Assembly: GCF_003858635.1 (NCBI RefSeq)
Contig: NZ_RQJO01000008.1
Location: forward strand, 496,001 to 560,000
Reading direction: 5' to 3'
DNA from: Larkinella rosea
GTDB lineage: Bacteria; Bacteroidota; Bacteroidia; Cytophagales; Spirosomataceae
DNA: 64,000 nucleotides
A model generated the notes under the pieces. It saw only the letters and a list, made by a program, of their open reading frames with translations. It searched no databases and had not been told where the DNA came from. Each line of letters starts with the position of its first letter. The first letter of the stretch is position 1. Shown here piece by piece: positions 1-7,874 of the stretch. The position numbers and the translations under genes were made by a program.

Positions 1-168
1 GGCGCGTCGTGGACGGTCATCATCTGGCCGCGCTTCTTCGAAATAGGGCAATACATGCTGAGCACATTCCGCGGCCCAAATCGCCAGTGAATGATGGTCT
101 GCGTCCACTAATATGCCACCGCGACGCAGGGTGATGAATCGTTTATCACGGATTTTAGGAAGGATCAT
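1..168 (-). CDS. Imm-5-like putative immunity protein (3' end outside window)
   Basis: The first 56 codons of a minus-strand gene read off the left edge. The start is the ATG at 168. The product begins MILPKIRDKRFITLRRGG and continues with LAIWAAECAEHVLPYFEEAR and RPDDDRPR. A basic start, a short strand, a helix with the WAAxCAEHVL signature and an R-P-D-D-x-R-P-R turn are what I know from the family annotated as putative immunity protein (Imm-5-like). Such proteins are thought to neutralise polymorphic toxins, but many copies are orphans without a toxin. No toxin is visible here, and the rest of the gene is outside the window. The aldo/keto reductase lies 106 bases upstream on the same strand. 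Family assignment is from memory of the motif; function is inference. Confidence 0.7.
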   Translation of the reverse strand, partial: MILPKIRDKRFITLRRGGILVDADHHSLAIWAAECAQHVLPYFEEARPDDDRPRRA

Positions 169-274
169 AGCCGCTTGTTTAATGAACCATCGCGATGCGA
201 CGGATCAACTCATAACCTGAAAAGGGAATCCGTTCCGCGAAATTCTTTTTACCGGCCCGACCACCGGTTTTTTA

Positions 275-1300
275 TCAGACGGGCAACGGATTCAGATCCG
301 GATTTTTGCGTTGATGCCAATACGGATAAATGGGTTCTTTGTTGCTGGCAGCATCGAGTCTGGCGATCTGCTCTTTCGTTAAATTCCAGCCGATGGCACC
401 CAGGTTCTGGATCAATTGGTCTTCAGTCCGCGCGCCAATCACGATGCTCGAAACCGTGGGTCGCTGCAAGAGCCAGTTCAGGGCCACCTGCGCCACGGTT
501 TTGCCGGTTTCAGCCGCCAGTTCATCCAGCGTATCCATGATCGTGAACCAGTAGTCTTCCGACAAAACCGGTCCTTCGCCACCGCCCTGCGCAATCCGGC
601 TGCTGGCGGGTGCCGGGTTGTTCCGGCGGTATTTGCCCCCCAGTCGCCCGGCGGCCAACGGACTCCAGACCACCGTTCCGATGTGTTGATCCAACCCCAG
701 CGGCATCAGTTCCCATTCAAATTCGCGACTCAGCAGCGAATAATACGCCTGATGCGTCACGTATTTCGCCCAGCCATGGCGTTCGGAAACCGACAGGGAT
801 TTCATCAAATGCCAACCCGAAAAATTGGAGCAGCCGATGTAGCGCACTTTCCCGCTCTGCACCAGATCGTTCAGCGCGCTCAGGGTTTCTTCCACCGGCG
901 TGTTGCCGTCAAAACCGTGCATGTAATAGATGTCGATGTAGTCGGTATTCAACCGGCGCAGGCTGTCTTCGCAGGCTTTCACGAGGTGGAACCGCGACGA
1001 GCCAAACTCATTCGGGCCATCACCCATTTTAAATGTTGCCTTGGTCGAAATCAGGGCTTTATCCCGCAAACCGCTCAACGCTTTGCCGAGGATTTCTTCC
1101 GACAGCCCGCGCGAATAGACGTTGGCCGTATCGAAAAGTGTCAGCCCCGCGTCCAGACACAGATTCACCATCCGGGTGGCCTCGTCGACCTGCGTGCTGC
1201 CCCAGGCTTTAAAAAACTCGGTTCCGCCCCCAAACGTACCGGTTCCAAAACTCAGCACCGGAACCTTCAGCCCCGATGCGCCTAATTGTCTGTATTCCAT
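275..1300 (-). CDS. aldo/keto reductase
   Basis: A 341-residue cytosolic NADPH-dependent oxidoreductase of the aldo/keto reductase superfamily (TIM barrel) that reduces aldehydes or ketones; the substrate is unknown. The start MEYRQLGASGLKVPVLSFGTG is the typical first strand. The catalytic tetrad appears as Asp in LFDTANVYSRGLSEEILG with its Tyr, Lys in ALISTKATF and His in YIDIYYMHGFD. The cofactor loop near the end reads SSIVIGARTEDQL. Length is normal for the group resembling YajO, IolS and Kv-beta. It has its own upstream region, which is shared divergently with the exported protein at 1541 and holds a large hairpin. No close operon partner. Family certain, substrate not. Confidence 0.93.
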   Translation of the reverse strand: MEYRQLGASGLKVPVLSFGTGTFGGGTEFFKAWGSTQVDEATRMVNLCLDAGLTLFDTANVYSRGLSEEILGKALSGLRDKALISTKATFKMGDGPNEFGSSRFHLVKACEDSLRRLNTDYIDIYYMHGFDGNTPVEETLSALNDLVQSGKVRYIGCSNFSGWHLMKSLSVSERHGWAKYVTHQAYYSLLSREFEWELMPLGLDQHIGTVVWSPLAAGRLGGKYRRNNPAPASSRIAQGGGEGPVLSEDYWFTIMDTLDELAAETGKTVAQVALNWLLQRPTVSSIVIGARTEDQLIQNLGAIGWNLTKEQIARLDAASNKEPIYPYWHQRKNPDLNPLPV

Positions 1301-1316
1301 ATTTTTATAGTTATTA

Positions 1317-1406
1317 TTTCGCGGGGGTAAGCGGAGAAAAGGGAGGTAAGCAGAGATACTTTTATAAACTTCGCTTACCTCCCTTTTCTCCGCTTACTCC
1401 GCGAAA
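1317..1406. repeat. long intergenic hairpin, about 35-nt arms
   Basis: Inverted repeat with left arm 1317-1351 and right arm 1373-1406, differing by one base and one indel, around a 21-nt loop. The arm contains the unit GGTAAGCGGAGA twice in degenerate form, 19 nt apart. It lies between the divergent starts at 1300 and 1541, so it is not in terminator position. It has the same build as the elements at 8940, 40625, 42532, 60098 and 60702 but uses a different word. Function unknown. Confidence 0.85.
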
Positions 1407-1540
1407 CAATCTTTTCTCCAGCGTCAATTTAGGAAATATCGCTGCACGCCCGCTATTTTTTCCAAATTCCATCGTTAATTCGTTTCTGTGGATACGGTTT
1501 TCCACTCAACATCAAACTCGGTTTTAAAAACGCCACACGT

Positions 1541-2275
1541 ATGAAAAACAGATGCAAACTAGCCCTGGCGGTTTTTCTTTTCTTATCAACAACGGCGTTT
1601 GCCCAGTACGAAATTGCCTCTTCGGTAGCGAGCGGTGAAGCCCTGTTTCAATCTAATTTTTCGGCCATCAACAGCACGCTGCTGAATTCATACAGCAAAA
1701 AGAAAGCAACTTCGGAAAAACCGCTTGCCCTGACGCCCTCGAAGCTCAAGGCGCTGGATTTCAGCCGGTCTTCCTCCATCAGCGAAAAAATTAAAAAGTT
1801 GTTTATCAACCAGATTACCCAGGCTAATCCGTCGGCTCAGCCCAAGCTGGAGCAACTTTTCGCAAATAACCGGCTGGTAACAGAATTCGATAGTTTGCTG
1901 GCAGGAAACGGTTTTTCCGGTCGGAACCTGGCCGACGCCCTGACCGCTTACCTGGTGATCAACTGGCAGGTTGCCAACAACCAGGAATTCAACGATCCGA
2001 ACGGTTTTAACAATGTTCGCCAAGTGATGCGAGTGGCGCTATTGTCGTCAGAGGAACTGGCCGATTTACAGGACCGGGATAAGCAAACAATCGCCGAAAC
2101 GATGGCGTACCAATCCCTGATCATGCGGACGGCCTATCAGGATCTGAAGAAAGCCAATAACCGCACTGGCCTGGCCAATTTGCAGAAAATCGTGCATAAA
2201 AGCGTAAAAGACCTCGGGTTTGACCTGAAAGCCGTCCGGCTGACGAGCGCCGGTTTTGTTAAAAAGGCCCGGTGA
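1541..2275 (+). CDS. exported DUF6683-like protein
   Basis: A 244-residue protein of unknown function. Residues 1-22 form a signal peptide (basic start, hydrophobic LALAVFLFLSTTAFA, cut near AFAQ). The middle and C-terminus are helical. The segment LADALTAYLVINWQVANN followed by RQVMRVALLSSEEL, then a run of helices, matches what I remember of the DUF6683 pattern: a hydrophobic helix with A-x-Y/F-x-x-x-N, then a regulated-length helical tail. Its role would be in the periplasm or at the surface. Flanking genes are unrelated. The family call is tentative; the signal peptide and reality of the gene are well supported by codon pattern and a strong ATG. Confidence 0.75.
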   Translation: MKNRCKLALAVFLFLSTTAFAQYEIASSVASGEALFQSNFSAINSTLLNSYSKKKATSEKPLALTPSKLKALDFSRSSSISEKIKKLFINQITQANPSAQPKLEQLFANNRLVTEFDSLLAGNGFSGRNLADALTAYLVINWQVANNQEFNDPNGFNNVRQVMRVALLSSEELADLQDRDKQTIAETMAYQSLIMRTAYQDLKKANNRTGLANLQKIVHKSVKDLGFDLKAVRLTSAGFVKKAR

Positions 2276-2292
2276 TGATTGGCCGACTTCGT

Positions 2293-2640
2293 TTAGTGAG
2301 GACGGGGTAATACCGCTCCCAGAAGAGTTTTAATCGTTTCGATGGGCAGGTCTTTTTCCGGGTCGAACAGCATGATTTTCATGCGGGCGCGCTTCCCGGT
2401 GAGCAGGTCGGGATGGTCGACTTTGTAGCCATCGACGATGCCGAGGTACGGTTTCCGGTGTTTTTTATGCGTCCACAGATAGCAGAGCATTTTCTGGCGG
2501 TGGCAATAAACCGGCATGCCGTATTTCCAGGTTTCGACAATAGTTGGATCATAACCGAGAATGATTTCCCGCAGGGCCAGCAGGCAGCTTTTGACCGGTT
2601 CTTCTTTTTGCAGGAAATAGGTTTCGGCGGCCCGGAGCAT
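2293..2640 (-). CDS. DUF1801 domain protein
   Basis: A 115-residue cytosolic protein of the DUF1801 family (small alpha/beta fold related to bacterial YdhG-type proteins). Family-like features are the early helix AAETYFLQKEEPVKSCLLAL, the central ETWKYGMPVYCHRQKMLCYL strand pair (the W-x-Y-G-M-P element is characteristic) and the end region MKIMLFDPEKDLP. No enzymatic role is established for the family. It converges with the exported protein ending at 2275 (17 bases between stops) and is divergent from the histidine kinase at 2798. Confidence 0.85.
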   Translation of the reverse strand: MLRAAETYFLQKEEPVKSCLLALREIILGYDPTIVETWKYGMPVYCHRQKMLCYLWTHKKHRKPYLGIVDGYKVDHPDLLTGKRARMKIMLFDPEKDLPIETIKTLLGAVLPRPH

Positions 2641-2797
2641 GGGGTTTCGGTTCGTGATCGGCGTAAATATACATCTTTTAGCGCATCCGGTTTTTCAGGC
2701 TGGCGGCCGTGTCCCGCAGCGAGTGTTGTAAGTCTACTTCGGAAAAGGTAATTTGAGGAGCCAAACCGTCCGGTGCCTCACTGCTGTCTGATTTTCT

Positions 2798-4150
2798 ATG
2801 GAAGTAGCTTCTTTTCTGATTGTCTTTTTTATGGTTCGGTACATCCGGAACTCGCTCCAAACCGCTCAGCAGTTTCCGGAATGGGACAGAATTCTGGTGA
2901 TTGTTCAATACGCGGCTTCCGGTTTGCTGGCGGCCGAGATTTTTCTCGATTCGGATTTCACCAAATGGATCTGGCACCTGATGTTGCTGGGCATGGTTGG
3001 GGCGGCTTACCTGCTCAAGGACTTCCGACCGGTTCGTAACCTCTGGCTGGCCGTTGGCCCGTACATCCTGGTCTCGTTGTTTAGCGATATCATTGCTATT
3101 TTCGATTCGGGTGTTTATAAAACCATCAAGGACATTCTTGATGTTGCCCAGATCTTTGCATTGGTGTGGCTCATCGCCACCTGGGTCAGTAGCCAGAAAC
3201 AGCAGAAAGCCCTCGAAAAAGAACGAATCAAACGCTTACAGGAAGAAGAACAAGGCCGCATCATTGCGAATCAGAACGTAATGCTGGAACAACTGGTGGC
3301 CGAGCGCACCGCCGAACTCACCCGCCAGAAAGAAGAACTGGAGCAAACGCTGAGCGAACTTAAAACCACCCAGGATCAGTTGATCCAGCGCGAAAAAATG
3401 GCCTCGCTCGGGGAACTGACCGCCGGCATTGCCCACGAAATTCAGAATCCGCTCAACTTCGTCAATAATTTTTCGGAAGTATCGGTCGAACTCATCGAAG
3501 AGTTAAAGGAAGAACGCAAACGCGACGACCGGGATCTGGAACTGGAAGACGAAATTCTAGGCGACATTGCGCAAAACCTGCAGAAAATTACGCACCACGG
3601 CAAACGCGCCGACTCGATTGTGAAGGGGATGCTGCAACATTCGCGCACCAGCACCCCTCAGCAGGAACCAACCGACCTCAACAACCTCGCCGATGAATAC
3701 CTCCGGCTAGCCTACCACGGATTGCGGGCCAATGATAAATCGTTCAATGCCACGCTGGTGATGGATTTCGACGACAAACTGGGGCTGGTGTCGGTGGTGG
3801 CGCAGGACATGGGGCGGGTGCTGCTCAACCTGTTTACCAACGCTTTTTATGCCACGGAAGAAAAGCGAAAAACCGGTCTGGAAGGTTACCAGCCCACGGT
3901 GCAGGTCAGCACAAAACGGACGGAAGACCATTTCATCGAAATCCGGGTGCGCGACAATGGTTGCGGGATTCCACAGGCGGTACTCAACAAAATTTACCAG
4001 CCTTTTTTTACGACCAAACCCACCGGCCAAGGTACTGGATTGGGCCTGTCGCTGAGCTACGACATTGTTACCAAAGGCCACCAGGGCGAGCTGACGGTCG
4101 ATACGGAAGAGGGGAAATTTACAGAGTTCATCATCCGGTTACCTACATAA
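2798..4150 (+). CDS. membrane sensor histidine kinase
   Basis: A 450-residue two-component kinase. Residues 1-131 contain about four to five hydrophobic segments (near 2-13, 33-50, 58-73, 83-103, 114-131) with no large periplasmic domain, so the signal is probably read in the membrane. Residues 135-200 are a charged coiled coil. The phosphorylation helix ELTAGIAHEIQNPLNFVNNF puts the phospho-His at 213. The ATPase domain follows, with the N-box NLFTNAFYA, G1 box DNGCGIP and G2 box GQGTGLGLS. A receiver gene follows after 60 bases and a receiver-cyclase after that, so these are the likely phosphotransfer partners. The stimulus is unknown. Confidence 0.95.
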   Translation: MEVASFLIVFFMVRYIRNSLQTAQQFPEWDRILVIVQYAASGLLAAEIFLDSDFTKWIWHLMLLGMVGAAYLLKDFRPVRNLWLAVGPYILVSLFSDIIAIFDSGVYKTIKDILDVAQIFALVWLIATWVSSQKQQKALEKERIKRLQEEEQGRIIANQNVMLEQLVAERTAELTRQKEELEQTLSELKTTQDQLIQREKMASLGELTAGIAHEIQNPLNFVNNFSEVSVELIEELKEERKRDDRDLELEDEILGDIAQNLQKITHHGKRADSIVKGMLQHSRTSTPQQEPTDLNNLADEYLRLAYHGLRANDKSFNATLVMDFDDKLGLVSVVAQDMGRVLLNLFTNAFYATEEKRKTGLEGYQPTVQVSTKRTEDHFIEIRVRDNGCGIPQAVLNKIYQPFFTTKPTGQGTGLGLSLSYDIVTKGHQGELTVDTEEGKFTEFIIRLPT

Positions 4151-4210
4151 AGACCGACTTTGATTACCTTTGAATAGAGACGCATTTTTCTTTTTATAAA
4201 ATCGCCCGAA

Positions 4211-4585
4211 ATGAAAGTATTGGTTGTTGACGACGAAACCGACGTACAAGTACTCTTTGAACAGCGCTTCCGGCGCGAAATCCGGGGGGGAGAAATCCAT
4301 TTCGCCTTTGCGCATTCGGGCGAGAAAGCGTTGGCCTACCTGAACGATCATGCCTCTGAATGTGTACTGATTCTGTCGGATATCAACATGCCCGGCATGA
4401 GCGGTCTGGAATTGTTGCGACTGATTAAAACCACTTACCCGGTTCCTCCGCCCGTCGTGATGATGATTACGGCCTACGGCGATTCCGCCAGCTACGATCA
4501 GGCCATGCAACTGGGAGCCGATGCGTTTCTGACGAAACCGCTCGACTTTACCAACCTGAAAGAAAAACTCAAAACCGTGTTATGA
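4211..4585 (+). CDS. single-domain response regulator (CheY-like)
   Basis: A 124-residue stand-alone receiver. The acidic pair is in VVDDETDV, the phosphoacceptor is Asp57 in [13 protein letters not shown], the switch Thr87 is in MITAYG, and Lys109 is in FLTKPLDF. There is no output domain, so it acts by protein contact or as a phosphate carrier. Its stop overlaps the start of the next gene by four bases (ATGA), which implies translational coupling with the receiver-cyclase. Family certain; partner assignment comes from gene order. Confidence 0.95.
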   Translation: MKVLVVDDETDVQVLFEQRFRREIRGGEIHFAFAHSGEKALAYLNDHASECVLILSDINMPGMSGLELLRLIKTTYPVPPPVVMMITAYGDSASYDQAMQLGADAFLTKPLDFTNLKEKLKTVL

Positions 4586-5628
4586 AGTCTAAAATTCTGG
4601 TCGTGGATGACGAAACCGATCTGGAACTGCTGATTCGTCAGAAGTTTCGTCGTCAAATCCGCGAACTGCAATATGAGTTTGTTTTTGCTTTTAACGGTGT
4701 TGACGCGCTGTCCAAAATTAAGGAACACCCCGACATCGATGTGGTGCTGAGTGATATTAACATGCCCGAAATGGACGGTCTGACCCTGCTGGAAAAACTC
4801 AGTGAAATCAGCCCCTTGACCAAAACCGTGATCGTGTCGGCCTACGGCGACATGACCAACATCCGGACGGCCATGAACCGGGGCGCTTTCGATTTCATTA
4901 CCAAACCCGTCAATTTCGAAGACCTGGACACAACGATGCAGAAAACCATTCGGCACGTTTTGCAGCTTCGGGACACGCTGAAAGCCATCAAGGAGAACAA
5001 CATTCTGCGGATGTACGTCGACGAATCGGTGCTGAATTTCATGGACCGCCGGGAGTTCGAATCGTCGCTGATGCAGAACGAAACCATTGAAGCCACGGCG
5101 GTTTTTATCGACATCTGCGGTTTTACGGCCATCACCGAACGCGAAAGCGCCGATACGGTGGTGAAACTGATCAATCTGTATTTCGACGTGATGGTGAAGG
5201 AAATCATCGCGCAGGGCGGTTTTGTCGATAAGTTTATGGGCGATGCCGTTATGGCGGTTTTTCGGGGCGAATACCACCTCGACCGCGCCATCGAAGCCGC
5301 ACTGGCCGTCCGAAATCACATTGAGTCAATGGAAAAAACGCTTCCCGAAGAGGCTATTTACACGCCGAAAGTAGCCATTGGCATCAATACCGGTGAAGTG
5401 ATTTCGGGAAATATCGGCTCGGCCACGCTCCGGCGGCTGGATTATACCGTCATCGGCGACGTGGTCAACACCGCCCAACGGCTGCAATCGGTCGCCCAGG
5501 AAGGCCAGATCATCATCAGCGATGCGGCCTATCACCTGGTGAAAGACTCCTTCCGCTGCGAGCCATTGGGCGAAGTATTGCTGAAAAACAAATCGAATCC
5601 GGTAGCGGTTTATGCCGTTATTGAATAG
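4582..5628 (+). CDS. response regulator with class III adenylate/guanylate cyclase domain
   Basis: A 348-residue receiver-cyclase. The receiver spans about 1-125, with phosphoacceptor Asp58 in [13 protein letters not shown], and Lys108. The linker helix includes [18 protein letters not shown]. The cyclase catalytic domain spans about 172-348. Metal-binding Asp177 is in FIDICGFT and Asp221 in [11 protein letters not shown]. Substrate-specifying positions look like Lys217 and Asp287 (DYTVIGD), a Lys/Asp pair of the adenylate-cyclase type. Transition-state residues Asn296 and Arg300 are in VVNTAQRL. All catalytic residues are present, so it should make a cyclic nucleotide, most likely cAMP, under phosphorylation control. 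It is the third gene of the kinase cassette; any cyclic-nucleotide receptor is elsewhere. Confidence 0.94.
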   Translation: MKSKILVVDDETDLELLIRQKFRRQIRELQYEFVFAFNGVDALSKIKEHPDIDVVLSDINMPEMDGLTLLEKLSEISPLTKTVIVSAYGDMTNIRTAMNRGAFDFITKPVNFEDLDTTMQKTIRHVLQLRDTLKAIKENNILRMYVDESVLNFMDRREFESSLMQNETIEATAVFIDICGFTAITERESADTVVKLINLYFDVMVKEIIAQGGFVDKFMGDAVMAVFRGEYHLDRAIEAALAVRNHIESMEKTLPEEAIYTPKVAIGINTGEVISGNIGSATLRRLDYTVIGDVVNTAQRLQSVAQEGQIIISDAAYHLVKDSFRCEPLGEVLLKNKSNPVAVYAVIE

Positions 5629-5730
5629 AAAACCGCTTGCCGGCTGGTTTTATTCATCCCGGTCATTCTACGTTTGGCACCCCACTTCCGACCGTTCACA
5701 CAATTTTTTACGAATAAATATAAACGCTAC

Positions 5731-5760
5731 TTGTTTACTAAACGCTGTTTAGTAGATTTG
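5731..5760 (+). promoter_or_regulatory. promoter with overlapping TetR-type operator
   Basis: A Bacteroidota promoter with -33 element TTG (5731-5733), a 19-base spacer and a perfect -7 box TAGATTTG (5753-5760). The spacer is almost filled by the perfect palindrome TACTAAACGCTGTTTAGTA (5736-5754; 8-bp arms, 3-bp centre), which runs into the -7 box. This is where a TetR repressor would block RNA polymerase. The next gene encodes a TetR protein and starts 18 bases downstream, so autoregulation of the efflux operon is likely. Confidence 0.8.
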
Positions 5761-5778
5761 TGCCGTTAATTAATAATC

Positions 5779-6396
5779 ATGGGAATCACCGAGCGAAAAG
5801 AGCGCGAGAAAGAGGAAATGCGGAAACTGATTCTGGAAGGAGCCCAAAAGCTATTTCTGGAGAACGGTTTCGAAAAAGTGAGCATTCGCAACATTGCCGA
5901 CGCCATTGAATACAGTCCGGCCACGATTTACCTGTATTACAAGGATAAAAACGATTTGCTGTACGCCATTCACAACATCGGTTTTCAGAAAATGATCACG
6001 GAGTTTCAACCGGCGCTGAACCTGGAAGATCCCTTCGATCGGCTGGTTGAACTGGGTCGCCGGTATTTCCGGTTTGCGTTCGAAAACCCGGAATTCTTCG
6101 ATCTGATGTTCATCATGACGGCCCCGATCGATGCGATGGCCTGCCGCGAGGATATCTGGGATGAGGGAAAAGCCGCCTTCGGAATACTCGTCAAATGCGT
6201 TCAGGATTGCATCGATACGGGTGTCTTTAAGACCCGGGATGCCGAGGTGGCCTCCATGATGATCTGGAGTATGGTGCACGGTAATACCGCCCTTTTTCTG
6301 CGGAAACGACTGGAAATGTTTGAGGAAAACCGCCGGAAAGAAGTGATGGAAGAAGCCTTCAACCTCTTTGTTGAAACGATCCGACGGGGGTTGTAA
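5779..6396 (+). CDS. TetR/AcrR family transcriptional regulator
   Basis: A 205-residue one-component repressor. The N-terminal DNA-binding domain (about 12-60) has the family pattern: ILEGAQKLFLENGFEKVSIR, then NIADAIEYSPATIYLYYKDK with the recognition helix. The C-terminal helical ligand domain is about 130 residues and unspecific in sequence. It heads an operon with TolC, adaptor and RND pump genes and has a palindromic operator across its promoter, so it very probably represses this pump and responds to a substrate of it. The inducer cannot be read from the sequence. Confidence 0.95.
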   Translation: MGITERKEREKEEMRKLILEGAQKLFLENGFEKVSIRNIADAIEYSPATIYLYYKDKNDLLYAIHNIGFQKMITEFQPALNLEDPFDRLVELGRRYFRFAFENPEFFDLMFIMTAPIDAMACREDIWDEGKAAFGILVKCVQDCIDTGVFKTRDAEVASMMIWSMVHGNTALFLRKRLEMFEENRRKEVMEEAFNLFVETIRRGL

Positions 6397-6437
6397 AAAA
6401 TTTTGCATTCTAGTGAACAGTGTTAATTATATAATAT

Positions 6438-7823
6438 ATGGTCAAAAAGGTATCAGTCAGCTACTTGCTGATTCTTCTTTCCGTCCTCATTCCGCGTCTG
6501 GGTTTGGCCCAAACCGCAGAAGCCCCTTCGGCCATTCTGAACGCCTATATTCAGGAAGGCTTACAAAGTAACCTTGCACTCAGGCAGGAATCGCTGGAAA
6601 TCAGTCGCGTTACGGAGTCGATTAATCAGGCGAAAGCCCTGTTTTATCCGCGGCTGACGTTCAATCCGACGTATTCACTGGCGGCTGGCGGTCGGCGGTT
6701 GCAGTTTCCGGTCGGCGATCTGCTCAACCCGGTGTATGCCACGCTGAATCAGTACATCGGTTCCGAGCGGTTTCCGACCAACATTCCGAACGTCAACGAA
6801 CTGCTGGCACCCAACAATTTCCACGACACCAAAGTGAGCGTTCAGTATGCGGTTTTTAATACCGATATTCAGTATAACTATTTGATTCAAAAAGATTTAC
6901 TATCTGCTCAGGAAGCGCGTAAACGCGTGGTCGAAAACGAGCTTCGTTACAACATTGCCACGGCGTATTACCAGTATTTACAAACCCTCGATGCCGTTCG
7001 GATTTACGAAAATAACCGCACGGTTTTGCGCGAACTGGCCAAGCTGAACGACAAACTGGTCAGCAACAACGTGGCGACGAAGGACGTGGTTACCTCGACG
7101 CGCTACGAAATCAGCAAAATCGATCAGCAACTGGCCGTGGCCGACAAAAACCGCCAGAGTGCCAAAGCGTATTTCAATTTTCTGCTCAACCGCGACCTCT
7201 CCGCCGACATCCTTGCGGATTCGTTGCTGACCCGGACGCTACCTGCTGCTCCGCCCGCTCTCGCTGATTTGCAACAAACCGCTTTGCAGGGCCGTCAGGA
7301 ACTGAAGCAGCTCGGCGGTTCGCTGCGCGCTTCGCAAAATGCCATCAAACTGAACGAAGCCTCCATCAGGTTGCCCAACGTGTACATTGGTGGAAACGCC
7401 GGTTTTCAGGGATTTGGGTATACCTTTAGTAATCAGGCGTATGTGGTCGGGCAGGTCGGTTTGTCGTGGGATTTGTTCAAAGGCTACGAAAAACGCTCGA
7501 AAGTGCAGCAGGCTAAAATTCAGACCGAGATCGTGCAAACCCGGCTGACGGAAGTGGAAAAACAGATTCAGTTGCAGGTGGTGCAGGCGTATTATGACCT
7601 GGATGCGGCTACGGAAAGTCTGGCGGCAACGCAAAGCGGTCTGGCCAATGCCGAACAGACATTCCGGCTCATCGACAGCAAATACCGCAACGGCCAGGCA
7701 CTGCTGGTGGAATACCTGCGCTTCCAGAACGACCGGCAAACGGCGCAGATTCAGCAGGTGCTGACGCGCTACGATGTGCTCACGAAACGGGCCGCGCTCG
7801 ACCGGGCGACGGCTATTCAGTAA
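6438..7823 (+). CDS. TolC-type outer membrane efflux protein
   Basis: A 461-residue outer-membrane channel protein of the OEP family. A signal peptide (about 1-25, ending LGLAQ) is followed by two repeats of long amphipathic helices rich in Gln, Ala and Asn, for example ENELRYNIATAYYQYLQTL in the first and VEKQIQLQVVQAYYDLDAA in the second. These build the periplasmic tunnel. Two short strand regions per repeat form the barrel (for example NQAYVVGQVGLSWDLFKG). Length is normal. It starts 41 bases after tetR and 51 bases before the adaptor, and forms the outer component of the tripartite pump encoded here. Confidence 0.95.
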   Translation: MVKKVSVSYLLILLSVLIPRLGLAQTAEAPSAILNAYIQEGLQSNLALRQESLEISRVTESINQAKALFYPRLTFNPTYSLAAGGRRLQFPVGDLLNPVYATLNQYIGSERFPTNIPNVNELLAPNNFHDTKVSVQYAVFNTDIQYNYLIQKDLLSAQEARKRVVENELRYNIATAYYQYLQTLDAVRIYENNRTVLRELAKLNDKLVSNNVATKDVVTSTRYEISKIDQQLAVADKNRQSAKAYFNFLLNRDLSADILADSLLTRTLPAAPPALADLQQTALQGRQELKQLGGSLRASQNAIKLNEASIRLPNVYIGGNAGFQGFGYTFSNQAYVVGQVGLSWDLFKGYEKRSKVQQAKIQTEIVQTRLTEVEKQIQLQVVQAYYDLDAATESLAATQSGLANAEQTFRLIDSKYRNGQALLVEYLRFQNDRQTAQIQQVLTRYDVLTKRAALDRATAIQ

Positions 7824-7874
7824 AATATACCTCCATTTATCCACTAACGCATTGGTATTTAATTCACTACTACA

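Noticed and set aside
169-274. ACCGG/CCGGT hairpin with T-run as terminator
   Set aside because: Its T-run is on the plus strand, where no gene ends; on the minus strand, where the reductase ends, the tail is A-rich.
416-1285. Long plus-strand ORF opposite the aldo/keto reductase
   Set aside because: It is the antisense shadow of a clear enzyme gene and its translation is rich in Arg, His and Gln without any domain.
4498-5319. 273-codon minus-strand ORF opposite the receiver-cyclase
   Set aside because: Shadow of the cyclase gene, whose catalytic residues are all in frame on the plus strand.
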